Source: Bacteroidales bacterium
GTDB taxonomy: Bacteria > Bacteroidota > Bacteroidia > Bacteroidales > Muribaculaceae
DNA length: 64,000 bases
NCBI GenBank assembly: GCA_019416425.1
Contig: DXXK01000067.1
Location: 1-64,000, forward strand
Direction of reading: 5' to 3'
Part shown: positions 16,799 to 27,150 of the stretch, one piece after another
Layout of the letters: every line of letters starts with the position of its first letter
How positions within the stretch are numbered: position 1 is the stretch's first letter
Made by a program: the position numbers and the translations under genes
Notes under the pieces: model-generated
Database searches by the model: none
Seen by the model: only the letters and a program-made list of their open reading frames with translations
What the model was told of the DNA's origin: nothing

Positions 16799-19700
16799 TT
16801 AGAATTTCACATATACATTAAATCCGAAACTGCGGCGTGACGGGAGCGACCCGTACTCAAGACCCATGCCCGATGTATTGTAGTTGGAATCGGGGTCGAT
16901 GTTCGGAATGTTCTTCCATACAATGAAGGGGTTGCGGGCAACGAATGAAACCGACAATGACTGCACCGCCTTGCCGAGCATGCTTGACGGGAAAGTATAG
17001 CCGAAGGTGATCTCACGACATTTGATGTAAGAATTATCGTAAATAAAGGTCGCCGGTGCCTTTTCCGCAACGCTCTTCCAATAGTTCTGTGGATTCACCG
17101 GGTATGTGTTCTTGCTGTATGTGCCGTCGCCGTTATCAACAACGCCATCTGCAATGAAACCCTCGCACTTGCCGGCTGCACGCCACTGTGCCTCGCTCAT
17201 GCCGGCGGCCTTGCGCGCTTCCTCCTAACGGTACCATTCCTCTCGTCCTTCAAGTGTGGCATTTGCCTTACCGGTCAAGTATGCCGAGCGCATCGAGAAT
17301 GAATAGAGGTCGGCACCCATCTTCACATCGAAACCGGCGTAAAGGTGGAAGTTCTTAAAGGTAAACGTCGTGTAGAGACCGCCCGTCCAGTCCCATGTAG
17401 AATTGCCGAGTGTCTTGAGATTCTCATCATACAGCGGCAGGCCGGTATTCTTGTCGATAATGACATCGCCATTCTCGTTGCGCTTGAAATCCGTGCCGAG
17501 GATAGAACCGAAATTCTTTCCTACCTCAGCACCGACCGACACCCCTGCCCAGCTTGCATCGGCCAGCTGGAAATAATCCATACCTTCGACAAGATTAAGC
17601 ACCTTGTTTGAATTCTTTGAGAAGTTTATACCGGCATCCCAGGCGAAGTCCTTGACCTGCATTATACGGCCATATACCGCCAGCTCGATACCCCTGTTCT
17701 GGATTTTACCGGCATTTATAAGACGGGTTTGGTAACCCGCGGCCGAGGAGGAGGCAAGTCCTATGATCTGGTCCTTGGATACCTGGTCATAGAATGTAAA
17801 GTCAATATTGAGACGGCTGTTGAAGAATTTGGTTTCAAAACCGAGCTCATAGGAATTCGTCATAGTCGGCTTGAGATCCTTATTGGGCTGTACGACATTG
17901 TTTATCATACCGATGGTGAAACCGGGATATGAGTATTTTCCAGTGGCATAATTCAACGCGAGCTGGTAGGGATCCGTATCCGAACCGACCTTGGCCCAGG
18001 AAGCGCGGACCTTACCGAAACTCAGGATGTTCTGGTTCCTGATGAATTTGGAGAAGACGATGCTTCCCGAAACCGAAGGATAGATATAGGTGTTGTTAGC
18101 CACAGGGAGTGTGGAGGAACGGTCGCCACGGACGGTGCCTTCAAGAAAATATGTAGAGCGGTATCCCAGGCTCGCGCTTGCAAAGATTGAGTTTATCTGC
18201 TTCTTGTAGGTATAGGGCATCACATTCTGCTCAGCATAGTTCATAATCGAGACCACACCGTCCATCTGTTGGTCGGTACCGGTAATGATGGAAGTCTTGT
18301 TGTTTACCCTATATATGTTTCCGCCAAGGGTGGCGTTCAGGTCGAAATCGCCCCAGTTGTTGTTGTAGAGGGCAAGAATCTCCGCATTGAGGGTGCGATT
18401 ATTGAAAATTGAGTTGGTAAGCTTACCGGGAAGAACGCCAGGAGTCGTACGCGCGATGAAATCCTCGAAATTCATGTTATTGATGTCGGTTCCGATCGTA
18501 CCCTGGACTTTCAGATTTTTGGTTATGTTGTAAATGACCTTACCCGTGAATCTGAATACATCCTTCGTCGATGTATTATCACACTTATATAGATCCCAAT
18601 ACGGGTTCTTGTTGTACTGGTCGTTACCGTTCCAACGCGCATAGCTGCCGTCGGGATTCTGATAGTTCTTGAGCCACTCCTGATTGTAGGTGCTTGCCAA
18701 GGTCATAAGGTTTTTCCCGACATTGCTTTGGGAGTCGCCAAGGGCAGGACGGTTTTTCACATCCTCGCGGGTATAGTTGGCAGTGAGATCCACGTCAACC
18801 GGCCCGATGGAGGTATTGACTCTAAGATTGAAATTGTCGCGGCTCATGTGGGTGTTTGGAAGAATGTCCTTGTTGCGCATATCTGTGAACGAGAAGCGGA
18901 CACCGGTCTTACCGCTGTTTACATTCAGGACAACGGTATTCTGAGCCGTCAGACCTGTGCGGAAGAATGACGAGGTGTTGTTGCGGTACATCAGGAATGG
19001 ACGCACCGAACCGTCATAATACGTCTTGTCGATCATGTCCGCTTTCACGCCCCAGCTTTGGTTTGTACCTGACGATGCGTCAAGTTCATACTGCCCATTG
19101 TTGCCCATTCCGTAGATATGCTGAACGTCATCCCATTTCGCAAGTTGGGTGTCAATAGTGAGTGAACCGTTATACTCTATTGAGAATTTCTCCTTCTCTG
19201 CCTTCTTTGTGGTTATGAGGATCACACCGTGCGATGCACGTGACCCATATAGCGCCGAGGCTGCCGGGCCTTTCAATACAGTCATGGTCTCGATGTCGTC
19301 AGGGTTTATGGCCGATATACCGTCGCCAAGATCATAACCTCCCTGTTCGCCGGCGCTCCCGAAATTGGTGTTGTCCAAAGGCACGCCATCAATCACATAA
19401 AGAGGCTGGTTGTTGCCCGTCATCTCCGTTGTGCCGCGGAGCATCACTCTGGTGGAACCGGAGGCTCCGCTGGCAGTGTTGCTGACAACAAGACCGGCGA
19501 CTTTGCCCGCAAGCGAATTCATGACATTTGTTTCCTTCGCTTTGTTCAATTCATCTCCCTTCACTTCCGAAAGTCCGTAACCCAGAGCCTTACGGTCACG
19601 CTTTATGCCAAGTGCGGTCACGACAACCTCATTCAGTTCCGTAGAGCTTTCATCAAGCTTTATTGTCATTTTCTCCTCTGCCCTGACACGCAAAGGCTTG

Positions 19701-19978
19701 TATCCCACATAGGATACTTCAAGTTCGTCACCGGCATGGCATTTCAGGGTAAAGTTCCCGTCAATATCCGTAACCGCGCCGTTGGTGGTTCCAACCACTT
19801 TCACAAACGCTCCGATCAAAGGTTCCACACCATCGGAGACATTCCCCGTCACTGTAATGTCAGCTGTTACCGTCGTAACGACACCTGCAGTCCCTTCCGA
19901 AACAGCCGCCATAACCGGAAACGGTATCAGGCCGGTGCCAATCACATACAGCGACAATATTAGTTGCTTCGTTGTCAT
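16799..19978 (-). pseudogene. SusC-like TonB-dependent transporter interrupted by in-frame TAG
   Basis: The reading frame encodes a 1059-residue SusC/RagA outer-membrane transporter. It has a signal peptide, a carboxypeptidase-regulatory-like domain (FVKVVGTTNGAVTDIDGNFT), a TonB box region ELNEVVVTALG, the plug (PLYVIDGVPLDN, LKGPAASALYGSRA) and a long barrel ending in SFGFNVYVKF. A TAG at 17225-17227 stops translation after GREEWYR. The same frame then continues EEARKAAGMSEAQW to the normal C-terminal Phe. One base change (for example Ser TCG to TAG) accounts for it. The truncated product (917 residues) lacks the last strands and the terminal Phe used by the BAM machinery, so import should fail unless the stop is read through or is an error. 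Confidence 0.85.
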
Positions 19979-20007
19979 GATATATTTTAATTGGTTTAAC
20001 TAATCGC

Positions 20008-21204
20008 TTACATAGGTTGTGCGCTTGCTGCCACCCCCTCGTTAATTCCTTTTATTACCCAGTCTGCCTTAATCGCCATATTCCTGCTGCGGTCAAAAAT
20101 CCCAAACATATCGGCTCCGTTGCCAAACCGGTTGTTGTCCCATACGAAAGTGGAGAATCCGCGTTTACGTGCCTCTGACACCAGAATCTTGCAGTAATAG
20201 GACATATTCTCCTGCATACGGTCGGCCTCTGAGGTCTTGAAATGGTTGGTAATTCCCCATTCGCCGATCACCACGCCTAATCCCTTGGTGCCCCATTCAT
20301 CCGCCAGTTTGTCGAAGAAATCAGTCATGGTGTGCTCATCACTCTGTGATGCGCCATACTGCTTGTATGGCTCGCCCCAGTAATAGCATTCGCCACTTCC
20401 GGAATATTCCCATGGATTGTAATAATGCAGCTCTACACTCATATACTCATTGCCATTGCCTTCAATGTCGGCAGGGATGATGAAATCACCGTTATACAGA
20501 CCATAATCCGCATTGCATACATACGTCTGCACTATCAGATGGCGTTTTGTATTGTTCATTCCAGTGGCTCTCACTATATCGACAAAGGTCTGGTTGTAGG
20601 CGTTCTGCACATCAAGATTCTCGGCAGTAGGCTTACCCCAGTTGTGTGGCTCATGAACCTCGTTGGTTCCCGCAAACGCCACACGATAATCATATTTGTT
20701 AAGTTCGTTGGCTATGTTCATCCACAGCAACGCAAGCTTCCGGCAGTTTTCTTCCTTGCTGACATAAAGGGGACGGCTCTCAAGCCATTTGTCATGGTGG
20801 ACATTGACAATGACCTTCATGTCGTACTCCAGACACCAGTCTATCACTTCCTTTATCCTGTTCATCCATGTCTTGCTGACAGTCATTGCAGAAGGATTAC
20901 TGATGTGGCATTGCCATCGCACCGGGATGCGTACTGCATTGAATCCCGCGTCATGAACGGCTTTGATGGTTTTCTTTGTCACCACTGGGTTGCCCCAGGC
21001 AGTTTCAGCATTGTCGGCGCCATCCGGCTCGCCTATGGCCATGGACTCGCCGTCCTGACCTGGTGCCGAGCATTCAAACTGGTTGCCGAGGTTCCATCCG
21101 GCTTTGACCTCTTTGTTCCATTGCCTGGCGGTCTGTTGGGCATGACCCAATACTGCGGACAGTAACAACGCCAACAGGCAATATGTTCTGAATTTGAGTT
21201 TCAT
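20008..21204 (-). CDS. GH5 endo-beta-glucanase (first gene of susCD operon)
   Basis: A 398-residue secreted GH5 enzyme with signal peptide (YCLLALLLSAVLGHAQ). Family landmarks are AGWNLGNQFE near the start, NAVRIPVRWQ, VNVHHDKW, the acid/base Glu in AGTNEVHEP and the nucleophile Glu in VVIGEWGITNH. The opening resembles subfamily 4-type endoglucanases acting on beta-1,4- or mixed-linkage glucan. I see no lipobox, so it would be periplasmic or outer-membrane-exported. It heads the operon: the promoter box lies at 21279-21287 and only 29 bases separate it from SusC. Confidence 0.88.
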   Translation of the reverse strand: MKLKFRTYCLLALLLSAVLGHAQQTARQWNKEVKAGWNLGNQFECSAPGQDGESMAIGEPDGADNAETAWGNPVVTKKTIKAVHDAGFNAVRIPVRWQCHISNPSAMTVSKTWMNRIKEVIDWCLEYDMKVIVNVHHDKWLESRPLYVSKEENCRKLALLWMNIANELNKYDYRVAFAGTNEVHEPHNWGKPTAENLDVQNAYNQTFVDIVRATGMNNTKRHLIVQTYVCNADYGLYNGDFIIPADIEGNGNEYMSVELHYYNPWEYSGSGECYYWGEPYKQYGASQSDEHTMTDFFDKLADEWGTKGLGVVIGEWGITNHFKTSEADRMQENMSYYCKILVSEARKRGFSTFVWDNNRFGNGADMFGIFDRSRNMAIKADWVIKGINEGVAASAQPM

Positions 21205-21278
21205 GATTGATTAATAATTGGTCAGAATTTCATGTTTCATTGGAGAGTCCTCGATGTTACTCCGTCTAAACTCTCGCC

Positions 21279-21287
21279 GCAAAATTA
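21279..21287 (-). promoter_or_regulatory. -7 box of the GH5-SusC operon
   Basis: The minus strand reads TAATTTTGC here, 74 bases before the GH5 start. The regulator-like repeats at 21330-21387 lie upstream of it. Confidence 0.6.
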
Positions 21288-21329
21288 GATAATATAATGC
21301 ACCAGGAGGTTCGATATCTGTTGATTCTT

Positions 21330-21387
21330 GGTTTGACAGGTGTCTTTTGTCAGAAATCGAACCCTTTAACCAGAAATCGAACCCTTT
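21330..21387 (-). promoter_or_regulatory. repeat element upstream of the GH5-SusC operon (probable regulator site)
   Basis: Two direct copies of AGAAATCGAACC (21352-21363 and 21372-21383) are spaced 20 bp apart and preceded by GGTTTGA (21330). An inverted near-copy, GGTTCGATATCTG, lies at 21308-21320. The first repeat begins 64 bases beyond the -7 box. A matching element lies 65 bases beyond the -7 box of the second operon (27047-27102). Confidence 0.65.
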
Positions 21388-21408
21388 CGGGAACAACATT
21401 GCGCAGTC

Positions 21409-21741
21409 TCACTTATATTTAGACGGCGGGATACCGAAGTGTTTCTTAAATGCTGTGCTGAAGTACTTGGCGTCGTTGAAACCCACCTCGGCTGCCACAT
21501 CACTGACACTATGTCCACTTCGCAGCAAAACCGCGGCATTATCAAGACGGAATATACGAATAAATTCGCGGGGAGATTTACCGGTATAAGATTTCAATTT
21601 CAGATAAAACATTGTACGGCTCATTGCCATATCTCCACACAAACGATCGATACTGTATTCCGAATCGGAGATATGATGAAGAAGATGTTTGGTCACCCGA
21701 TTTATGAAGTCGGTCTTTTGATTAGTGTATTGAATCGTCAT
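21409..21741 (-). CDS. stand-alone AraC-type DNA-binding domain
   Basis: A 110-residue protein made of little more than the AraC double helix-turn-helix (HISDSEYSIDRLCGDMAMSR, then KSYTGKSPREFIRIFRLDNA, ending FGIPPSKYK). It has no sensory domain. By eye about 73 of 100 residues match the C-terminal domain of the membrane regulator at 27231-30119, so the two should recognise the same DNA. It is the last gene of the GH5-GH94-transporter operon, 45 bases after the transporter. It may be a co-regulator or a competitor that limits induction; a truncated duplicate of the large regulator is the other reading. Confidence 0.8.
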   Translation of the reverse strand: MTIQYTNQKTDFINRVTKHLLHHISDSEYSIDRLCGDMAMSRTMFYLKLKSYTGKSPREFIRIFRLDNAAVLLRSGHSVSDVAAEVGFNDAKYFSTAFKKHFGIPPSKYK

Positions 21742-21786
21742 ATTTCTTTGCTATTATTCAAGATTTTAGGCATCGTTCCTTAAAAT

Positions 21787-23163
21787 TCAACCCTCGGAAG
21801 TCTTGAAAGCCTTGATACGCTCGGTGGTGAGTGGATACAGCACCATCAGGCCAACTATCAGGAGCGAGATGACCGCAGGGATGTAGCTCATGGCTAATTT
21901 CATTCCAAGGATGGCGTCTGGTGTCTGGGAGATGGAATTGGGCTTAAGCCCGAACACACTGAACAGCAGCAATACCGCCGAACCGGCGATGGCACCGCCG
22001 AACTTCTGGGCCATTGATCCGGATGAGAAGATGAGCGCAGTCGAGGCTGTACCGTGCTTGTAATAGGAGTAATCGGCCACATCTGCATACATACTCCATA
22101 CCAATGGGCTGACCACTCCGGTGAAAATGCTTATCAGCACCTGTAGAAGCAGCATACTTATCAATCCTCCATTGCTCAACGGCACATAGAAGAACACGAT
22201 ACTCAACACACCCATTGCCACTGCAGAGACAATGAACGTTGTTTTCTTGCCCAATCTCTTGCTCAAAGGCATTGCGCACACCACCCCAATCATGTTGCAC
22301 ACCTCACCAACAGCAAGGAACACACCTGCGAAGAAGAGGAATGAGACAATGCCCAGATCCACCATATTGCAGTCACCGATATAGTATTTGAAATAATAGG
22401 CTACCGTGGCGCCACGTACAGTGTTGAACAGATTAGTACAGAGAGCCGTGCAGGTTATCATCCACCAGGGAAAGTTCTTTATCAGAAAACGGAAATCGTT
22501 CATGAGTTTACCTGCCCTGGCTTCCTTTACCCTCTCACGGGTAAGAAGGAAGCTGCAAATGAAGAGTAGGAAACAAATAGTGGCGATAACCAACATTGCA
22601 CCTTGCCAAGCACCTGCATCTCCCGGAACCGTGAGTAAAGACAGTTTTTGGTCGGCGAAAAACCGACACAACGGTTCCCATGCGTAGAGCGCTATGAACG
22701 AACCACCATAGGCGAAGAACATTCGGTAGCTTGAGAACACGGTCTTCTCATAGCTGTCGGATGTCATCACGCCAAGCATGGAGGCATAAGGCACATTGAT
22801 GCAGGTATATACCGTCATCATGAGGATATAGGTGACATACGCATAGACGAGACGTCCCGGTTCGGTAAAGTCGGGTGTGGTGAACAACAATACTCCGCAC
22901 ACTGCAAAGGGCAGCGAGAACCACAACAGGTATGGACGGTACTTCCCCCAGCGTGTGTTGGTGCGGTCACAGATAGCACCCATCATAGGGTCTGAAACGG
23001 TATCCCATACCCTTGTCACAAACATCAAGGTGGCTGTGGCCGTGAGCGGAAGGTTGAAGATATCGCTGTAGAAGATAGGAAGATAATAGGAGAATATCTT
23101 CCAGAACATGGAGGACCCCATGTCCCCCATGCCATATCCAATTTTTTCAGTAAGTTTTGCCAT
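21787..23163 (-). CDS. GPH-type sugar:cation symporter (MFS)
   Basis: A 458-residue inner-membrane protein with about 12 hydrophobic segments. The N-terminus (KIGYGMGDMGSSMFWKIFSY) and the loop VWDTVSDPMMGAICDRTNTR are typical of the glycoside-pentoside-hexuronide symporters; the acidic residues in this loop bind the coupling cation. It would import beta-gluco-oligosaccharides, most likely cellobiose, from the periplasm. It lies between the GH94 cellobiose phosphorylase gene (34 bases upstream) and the stand-alone HTH gene, which fits import followed by phosphorolysis. Confidence 0.88.
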   Translation of the reverse strand: MAKLTEKIGYGMGDMGSSMFWKIFSYYLPIFYSDIFNLPLTATATLMFVTRVWDTVSDPMMGAICDRTNTRWGKYRPYLLWFSLPFAVCGVLLFTTPDFTEPGRLVYAYVTYILMMTVYTCINVPYASMLGVMTSDSYEKTVFSSYRMFFAYGGSFIALYAWEPLCRFFADQKLSLLTVPGDAGAWQGAMLVIATICFLLFICSFLLTRERVKEARAGKLMNDFRFLIKNFPWWMITCTALCTNLFNTVRGATVAYYFKYYIGDCNMVDLGIVSFLFFAGVFLAVGEVCNMIGVVCAMPLSKRLGKKTTFIVSAVAMGVLSIVFFYVPLSNGGLISMLLLQVLISIFTGVVSPLVWSMYADVADYSYYKHGTASTALIFSSGSMAQKFGGAIAGSAVLLLFSVFGLKPNSISQTPDAILGMKLAMSYIPAVISLLIVGLMVLYPLTTERIKAFKTSEG

Positions 23164-23197
23164 GATATACAGATTACGGTCAAATTTGCTTCGGACA

Positions 23198-25696
23198 TTA
23201 CATCTCCACCTCTATGGTGTGCTTGCCTGGAAGAGCCTTCACGACATTGCCCTCGATTGATTCTCCGTCAACCATAATCCGGGTTACGCCTTTAGACTTG
23301 CCTTTGGGGTTCCTCACGGTGATTGTCATCTCGCTGTCACGCATTTTGCGCTTCACCGTGAATTCCTTAATTGCCGCGGGCAGACACGGATCAATTTCCA
23401 GACCTTCATATGTGGGATGAATACCGAGAATATACTGGGTGACGGTGAGCCAGTTCCATGCGGCTGTACCCGTAAGCCAGGAGTTCTTTCCCTCTCCCGG
23501 ACGTGCGGCATCCTTGCCTGCCACCATCTGACAATATACGTATGGCTCTACCTTGTGCAGTGTCTGGTCCTTAATCCACGCCGGACATATCTTGGTGTAG
23601 TGTTCCCATGCGTCATCGCCACGTCCGGCTACTGTCTCGCCTATGATAATCCAGGGATTGTTGTGGCAGAAGATGCCGGCGTTCTCCTTGTAGCCTGCCG
23701 GATATGTGGAGATTTCGCCCATCTCCACGTGGTAGGTGGTGAAAGCCGGGTGATTGAGGACCATGCCGTGTTCGCTGTCAAGGTAACGCTTGCAGGAGTC
23801 AAGGGCCTTGTCCACCATGCCGTCCTCCAACCCTATGCCGGCCATTGTGCAGAATCCTTGCGACTCAATGAAAATCTTGCCTTCCTGGTTCTTGTTGGAG
23901 CCAATCTTGTTGCCGTAGAAGTCATATGCCCGAAGATACCACTCGCCATCCCATCCGTGCTTTTTCACCGCATCGACCATGTCGTCAACGCATCCGGCTG
24001 CACGCATCGCCTCTGCATCCATGCCGCGAACCTTGCACAATTCGGCATACTGACGGCCGCAAAACACGAATAGGCCTGCTATCATCAAAGACTCTGCCTT
24101 CGAACCCTCGGACACGTTCTCCGTGGTTTGAAACGATTCGTTGGGGTCCCATGAAAAGCAGTTTAGGTTGAGACAGTCATTCCAGTCGGCGCGACCAATA
24201 AGCGGCAACCTATGGGGACCGAGATTCTCCACCACATGATTGAACGAAATGCGAAGGTGCTCCATAAGCGGCACTTCCGACCCTTGCTTGTTGTCCCAAG
24301 GCACCGGTTCATCAAGGATACCGAAGTCGCCAGTTTCCTTCACATATGCGACTGTACCGAAGATGAGCCACATGGGATCGTCGTTAAAGCCGCCGCCGAT
24401 ATCATTGTTGCCACGTTTGGTGAGTGGCTGGTACTGATGATAGCAGCCACCGTCGGGGAACTGTGTCGAGGCAATATCGATGATGCGTTGGCGCGCACGC
24501 TCCGGTACCTGGTGAACAAAACCCACAAGGTCTTGGTTGCTGTCGCGGAAACCCATTCCACGTCCTATGCCGCTCTCGAAAAAGCTTGCTGAGCGTGAAA
24601 AGTTAAACGTAATCATGCATTGATACTGATTCCAGATGTTCACCATACGGTCAAGACGCTCATCGCCTGTATAGACCTGGAACTTGTCCAGAAGTCCGTC
24701 CCACATGGCGTGAAGCTCATCAAAAGCCTTGTCCACAGCCTCTACGGTGCAGAATCTTTCGATGGTGGAGTGAGCCTTCTCCTTGTTCACAATTGTACGG
24801 TCCAGAGAGCCTAACGAGGTCACGAGCGTCGGGTCGGTGTGCGGGTCGGCATATTTATCTTCCTGAGGGTTTTCTACATAACCAAGCAGGAAGATAAGGT
24901 TTTTCCGTTCACCAGGCATAAGGCTCAACTCTATATAATGGGATGCAACGGGACTCCATCCGTGTGCCACGGATTCCGATGGCTTTCCATCCATGACGCA
25001 CTGCGGATCTGCAAACTCGTTGTAAAGTCCAATGAACGACTCTCGATCGGTGTCAAATCCATCGGCATGTTTATTTGCCAAGGCGTAATATGCATAATGA
25101 TTACGACGCTCCTTGTACTCTGTTTTATGGTAGATGACGGTGGAAGATGCCCCCTGTTCTATCTCTACCTCGCCTGTACTCCAGTTGCGCTGGAAATTCT
25201 CCATGTCCGTTGCGGCGTTCCACAGGCACCACTCGACAAAAGAGAAGATTTTGATTGTCTTCTTTTTGTCAGTGGTATTGCGAATGGTCACCTTCTGCAC
25301 TTCGGCCCATGTATTCAGCGGTACGAAGAAAAGTTCTGATACCTCGACACCGTTCTTGCTTCCCGTGATGCGGGTGTAGTTGAGGCCATGGCGGCACTCA
25401 TAGCTGTCAAGAGGGGTCTTGCATGGCTTCCACCCGGGGTTCCACACCACATCGCCGTCCTTTATATAGAAATAGCGACCGCCATTGTCCATTGGTACGC
25501 CATTGTAGCGGTAGCGCGTGATGCGGCGGAACTTGGCATCCTTATAGAAGGAATAGCCTCCTGCGGTATTGGAGATAAGGCTGAAGAAATCCTCATTGCC
25601 CAGGTAATTGATCCAAGGGAATGGCGTCACCGGGTCAGTAATCACATATTCACGGTTGGCATCATCGAAATATCCGTATGTTTTTCCCATTGTCAT
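23198..25696 (-). CDS. GH94 cellobiose phosphorylase
   Basis: An 832-residue cytoplasmic GH94 enzyme without a signal peptide. The start GKTYGYFDDANREYVITDP and WINYLGNEDFFSLISNTAGG are hallmarks of cellobiose phosphorylase, and the catalytic Asp lies in GRADWNDCLNLN. It would split cellobiose with phosphate into glucose-1-phosphate and glucose, saving one ATP. A second ATG 6 bases inside (25690) is an equally good start. It is preceded by the GH5 gene (18 bases) and followed by the GPH transporter. Cellodextrin or laminaribiose phosphorylase are less likely alternatives in the family. Confidence 0.88.
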   Translation of the reverse strand: MTMGKTYGYFDDANREYVITDPVTPFPWINYLGNEDFFSLISNTAGGYSFYKDAKFRRITRYRYNGVPMDNGGRYFYIKDGDVVWNPGWKPCKTPLDSYECRHGLNYTRITGSKNGVEVSELFFVPLNTWAEVQKVTIRNTTDKKKTIKIFSFVEWCLWNAATDMENFQRNWSTGEVEIEQGASSTVIYHKTEYKERRNHYAYYALANKHADGFDTDRESFIGLYNEFADPQCVMDGKPSESVAHGWSPVASHYIELSLMPGERKNLIFLLGYVENPQEDKYADPHTDPTLVTSLGSLDRTIVNKEKAHSTIERFCTVEAVDKAFDELHAMWDGLLDKFQVYTGDERLDRMVNIWNQYQCMITFNFSRSASFFESGIGRGMGFRDSNQDLVGFVHQVPERARQRIIDIASTQFPDGGCYHQYQPLTKRGNNDIGGGFNDDPMWLIFGTVAYVKETGDFGILDEPVPWDNKQGSEVPLMEHLRISFNHVVENLGPHRLPLIGRADWNDCLNLNCFSWDPNESFQTTENVSEGSKAESLMIAGLFVFCGRQYAELCKVRGMDAEAMRAAGCVDDMVDAVKKHGWDGEWYLRAYDFYGNKIGSNKNQEGKIFIESQGFCTMAGIGLEDGMVDKALDSCKRYLDSEHGMVLNHPAFTTYHVEMGEISTYPAGYKENAGIFCHNNPWIIIGETVAGRGDDAWEHYTKICPAWIKDQTLHKVEPYVYCQMVAGKDAARPGEGKNSWLTGTAAWNWLTVTQYILGIHPTYEGLEIDPCLPAAIKEFTVKRKMRDSEMTITVRNPKGKSKGVTRIMVDGESIEGNVVKALPGKHTIEVEM

Positions 25697-25714
25697 GCTT
25701 GGATGAAAGTTGAT

Positions 25715-26848
25715 TTAATAATTATTACCGGTCAGGAGATCCACAAGCGGACGATCCTTGAATGATTGACTTTTCTGGTCCCAGAAGCCAAAATCGTTGT
25801 CATAGCACCAAGAGGCCCATGCAATATTGTACTTGTCGAACACCCACAGCATATCCCTTGTCCAATTATAAGCAAGCTGGCGGTCAACCGGCTCATAGAC
25901 TCCCCATTCTCCGCAGTAGAGCTGTACGCCGTATTTCTTTGCCACGGCAATGGCGTCACGGAAATCCTGAGCTATACGTTCAAGATTCCAGTCGGATGCA
26001 TATTGTGTGAGAATGGGCTTCAGACTATCAGACGAGGCATCATAGTCAGCCTGTGAAATGAGACGACCCGGATAAGTGAGTTTGCCGTTGTATTTGCCTA
26101 TTGGTGTCCAAGGCGCTCCATAGTGGGTAAGCGCTTGCGGTTCGTAGTAGTGGAACGAGAGGATGATATTCTTATCGCCCTCCGGTATGCGCAGGTATTT
26201 GAATGTCCAAGTACCCTGCCACATGTTGGATCCGATAACCAAAGTGCGCTGCGGCTCGCGCTCACGGAGTGCGGCATGTGCCTTGAAAATCAACTTGTTC
26301 CACTGTTCATGCTCATCGGCCACCGGCTCGTTCATAAGTTCATAGGCCACGGAATCAATGCTGTATGTCTTGAGTGCGTCGGACAACTGATACCGCATAT
26401 TCATATAGCTTAGCTGGGCTTCATCAGAAGTGAACAGCACATTTTCCTTACCTTCGTTGACAGCATTGAAATTATGGGAGCGGATGACGTGCATATCTAC
26501 TATTGCACGCAAATGGTGCTTTCCGGCCCAGTCCAAGGCTTGCGTGAGCAACTGCCATGCTTCAGGCAGTTTTTTGCCTTGTTCGTCCCAGAATTGTTCC
26601 TCGTCTATAGGAAGGCGCACGAAGTCGAAGCCCAGTTCCTCAAGACGGGCAAAATCCTCTTCCTTGATGTGCTGACGGCGAGCTTCTCCACGTTCGGCAC
26701 TCTGCGAGAGCCAGTGGCTGATGTTTGTACCGCGTCTGATGGTAAAATTGTTTAACTTCTGCGCTGGGGAGCCACTCTGCGCTATGGCCTCAGGGGGAGT
26801 ACACGCCATAGCCACAAATGCGAGTGCAAGAATCATTATCCTTTTCAT
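25715..26848 (-). CDS. GH5 glucanase (first gene of the phosphorylase operon)
   Basis: A 377-residue exported GH5 enzyme. Its N-terminus (MKRIMILALAFVAMACTPPE) could be a Sec signal or a weak lipobox. Landmarks are RRGTNISHWLSQ, FDFVRLPIDEEQF, the acid/base Glu in YELMNEPVADEH, and the nucleophile Glu in YCGEWGVYEP. It is of a different subgroup from the GH5 at 20008, with a shorter and more exo-like look. It probably trims oligosaccharides in the periplasm before uptake by the GPH symporter. Its promoter and regulator element lie at 26995-27102. Confidence 0.85.
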   Translation of the reverse strand: MKRIMILALAFVAMACTPPEAIAQSGSPAQKLNNFTIRRGTNISHWLSQSAERGEARRQHIKEEDFARLEELGFDFVRLPIDEEQFWDEQGKKLPEAWQLLTQALDWAGKHHLRAIVDMHVIRSHNFNAVNEGKENVLFTSDEAQLSYMNMRYQLSDALKTYSIDSVAYELMNEPVADEHEQWNKLIFKAHAALREREPQRTLVIGSNMWQGTWTFKYLRIPEGDKNIILSFHYYEPQALTHYGAPWTPIGKYNGKLTYPGRLISQADYDASSDSLKPILTQYASDWNLERIAQDFRDAIAVAKKYGVQLYCGEWGVYEPVDRQLAYNWTRDMLWVFDKYNIAWASWCYDNDFGFWDQKSQSFKDRPLVDLLTGNNY

Positions 26849-26994
26849 TCGATATTATTAGGGTTAATTAGCTTCCTTAATTCTCTCCATCCATTACATG
26901 GTTACATTGCCGGGCTGCTTGCCGAGACTCTGCATTGCTGCTGTCATCAACGACGACCAACGAATAAAGCCACTGTTCATGAATTAGATTTTTT

Positions 26995-27102
26995 GCAAAA
27001 TTAGCAATACAGCATACCCCAGTGGGTAGGCAATCTAACGAAAAAAGGTTTGAAGAGAATCTTTCGTCAGAAAACAAACCATATACCACGAGAAATCAAA
27101 CC
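26995..27102 (-). promoter_or_regulatory. promoter and regulator element of the GH5-GH94 operon
   Basis: The -7 box (minus TAATTTTGC) is at 26995-27003. The direct repeats AGAAAACAAACC (27069-27080) and AGAAATCAAACC (27091-27102) begin 65 bases further up, preceded by GGTTTGA at 27047. Over the 34 bases from GGTTTGA to the end of the first repeat, 26 are identical to the element before the other operon. Confidence 0.65.
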
Positions 27103-27150
27103 TATCTCGCTATGAAAGACGTCTTCACGACAGTCAATCTATGTCAGGCA

